DNA of 64,000 nt from Caldatribacterium sp051549785 (GTDB lineage: Bacteria; Atribacterota; Atribacteria; Atribacterales; Caldatribacteriaceae), in NCBI RefSeq assembly GCF_051549785.1, contig NZ_CP189974.1, positions 1,054,001 through 1,118,000 of the forward strand, in the 5' to 3' direction. A program made the position numbers and the translations under genes. Below, one piece after another: positions 63,081 to 64,000 of the stretch; the stretch's first letter is position 1, and each line of letters opens with the position of its first letter. The notes beneath the pieces are model-generated. The model was given only the letters and a program-made list of their open reading frames with translations. It did no database searches and was not told the origin of the DNA.

Positions 63081-63620
63081 GTGTCCATTACGAAGGAGAA
63101 GTACTATAAAGAGGTTGTTCCCAAGCTCCTGAAGGAGTTCGGCTATAGAAACATCATGCAGGTTCCCAGGCTTGAGAAAATCGTCATCAACATGGGTGTG
63201 GGGGATGCTACGCAGAACCCTCACTACCTTGATCTTGCGGTGGAAGAACTCGCGCTCATCACAGGGCAAAAACCCCTGGTGACCCGTGCGAAGAAATCGA
63301 TTTCCAACTTCAAGCTCCGTAAGGGTATGCCCATCGGATGCAAGGTAACGCTCCGGAAAGATCGCATGTACGAGTTCCTCGACCGCTTCTTGAACATCGC
63401 TATCGCCAGGATTCGTGACTTTCGGGGGTTCCCTGGTAACTCTTTCGATGGACGGGGGAACTGTACTATCGGAATTGAGGAACAGCTCATTTTCCCCGAA
63501 ATCAATTATGACCGTGTGGAGCGGGTACGGGGGATGAACATCACCTTCGTGACCACGGCAAGAACAGACGAAGAGGCCAGAGCCCTCCTTGAGGGTTTGG
63601 GTCTGCCTTTCCGGAAATGA
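63081..63620 (+). CDS. rplE: 50S ribosomal protein L5
   Basis: 179 residues; binds 5S rRNA and contacts P-site tRNA. NIMQVPRLEKIVINMGVGDA, TRAKKSISNFKLRKGMPIG and DFRGFPGNSFDGRGN are diagnostic. The start is GTG 63081; the ribosome site (GGGGGGCTTAAGCG) is moderate. Confidence 0.96.
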   Translation: MSITKEKYYKEVVPKLLKEFGYRNIMQVPRLEKIVINMGVGDATQNPHYLDLAVEELALITGQKPLVTRAKKSISNFKLRKGMPIGCKVTLRKDRMYEFLDRFLNIAIARIRDFRGFPGNSFDGRGNCTIGIEEQLIFPEINYDRVERVRGMNITFVTTARTDEEARALLEGLGLPFRK

Positions 63621-63632
63621 GGGAGGACTGAA

Positions 63633-63824
63633 ATGGCGCGCAAAGCAAAAATTGAGAAGAACAAAAACCTTGAAAAATTGAAGTTCAAGGTCCGCTACCG
63701 GAACCGCTGTTCTCTGTGCGGTCGACCGCGGGGATACCTTCGGGATTTTGGCATGTGCCGGATTTGCTTCCGGACTCTGGCGAGTCGTGGCGAGATCCCC
63801 GGCATTATCAAATCGAGTTGGTGA
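63633..63824 (+). CDS. rpsZ: 30S ribosomal protein S14 type Z (zinc-binding)
   Basis: 63 residues, the short zinc-containing S14 with CSLCGRPRGYLRDFGMCRIC (CxxC-x12-CxxC) rather than the longer zinc-free form. GAGGGAGG precedes the ATG. The normal place is between rplE and rpsH. Confidence 0.96.
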   Translation: MARKAKIEKNKNLEKLKFKVRYRNRCSLCGRPRGYLRDFGMCRICFRTLASRGEIPGIIKSSW

Positions 63825-63841
63825 GGGGAAGGGGAGAGGAA

Positions 63842-64000
63842 ATGGCGCACACCGACCCTATTGCGGATATGCTGACGCGGATTCGTAATGCCCTGAAGGC
63901 TGGGCATCCGACGGTTACAGTCCCTGCCTCCCGCCTGAAGATTGAGATTGCACGAATCATGCGGGAGGAAGGGTACATTCAGGATTACAAGGTTATTGCC
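63842..64000 (+). CDS. rpsH: 30S ribosomal protein S8 (3' partial)
   Basis: The first 53 codons: MAHTDPIADMLTRIRNALKAG then VPASRLKIEIARIMREEGYI, clearly S8, a 16S rRNA-binding protein and, in E. coli, the spc operon repressor. GGGGAGAGGA precedes the ATG. The window ends inside the gene. Confidence 0.95.
   Translation, partial: MAHTDPIADMLTRIRNALKAGHPTVTVPASRLKIEIARIMREEGYIQDYKVIA

Overview
The window is a compact, roughly 55-60% G+C bacterial chromosome segment. Genes are tightly packed, starts are often GTG or TTG, Shine-Dalgarno sites are strong, and the promoters are sigma70-like. It carries no tRNA, rRNA, IS element or CRISPR array that I could see. The gene set (ribose-type sugar ABC transporters, KDPG aldolase, cupin-type phosphoglucose isomerase), the EF-Tu with a Cys-rich insert and the very long RNA polymerase beta' subunit would fit a deep-branching anaerobic, possibly thermophilic, fermenter. 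Candidatus Caldatribacterium/Atribacterota is my best guess, but it is inference only and needs a 16S or RpoB comparison.

Layout. 1-4.1 kb: the 3' part of a GGDEF protein, a class II aldolase, a small Cys-pair protein, lipB-lipA and a membrane-anchored methyltransferase. 4.1-9.3 kb (minus strand): an unusual operon of two adjacent MutS-like ATPases, a possible 25-residue ORF and a bacterial dynamin-like GTPase. It is driven by a good promoter whose leader holds an intrinsic terminator and a possible 8-residue leader peptide. 9.3-12.4 kb: secE-nusG-rplKA-(L10 leader)-rplJL. 12.4-17.3 kb: an EamA exporter, a DUF218/YdcF-type protein whose frame runs antisense through the exporter gene, a hydroxyacid dehydrogenase, a nuclease, KDPG aldolase and an SDR.

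17.3-36.6 kb is a carbohydrate island with two ribose-type ABC transporter clusters. Each is preceded by a GntR/UTRA regulator gene, and the two regulator genes are identical over the whole CDS except for one silent base, with the identity ending at the start and stop codons. The first cluster ends in a decayed sugar-epimerase pseudogene. The second continues with an epimerase, an SDR, a Gfo/Idh oxidoreductase, a FGGY kinase, a zinc alcohol dehydrogenase, a cupin phosphoglucose isomerase and a divergent AroE-like protein, and meets a convergent xylulokinase.

36.7-43.9 kb: argS, pyrG, murI, ispE, a nucleotidyltransferase-like gene and rho. 43.9-64 kb: rpoB-rpoC, a new promoter overlapping the end of rpoC, then an L7Ae-like gene, rpsL, rpsG, fusA, tuf and the S10/spc ribosomal cluster (rpsJ to a partial rpsH). 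RpoC is 1666 residues long, with an internal duplication near its N-terminus and a run of about five repeated modules near its C-terminus; a similar module occurs in RpoB.

The most attractive candidates for something undescribed are the MutS-like pair/dynamin operon with its attenuator-like leader, the exact-CDS regulator duplication, and the sugar pathway of the second transporter operon.
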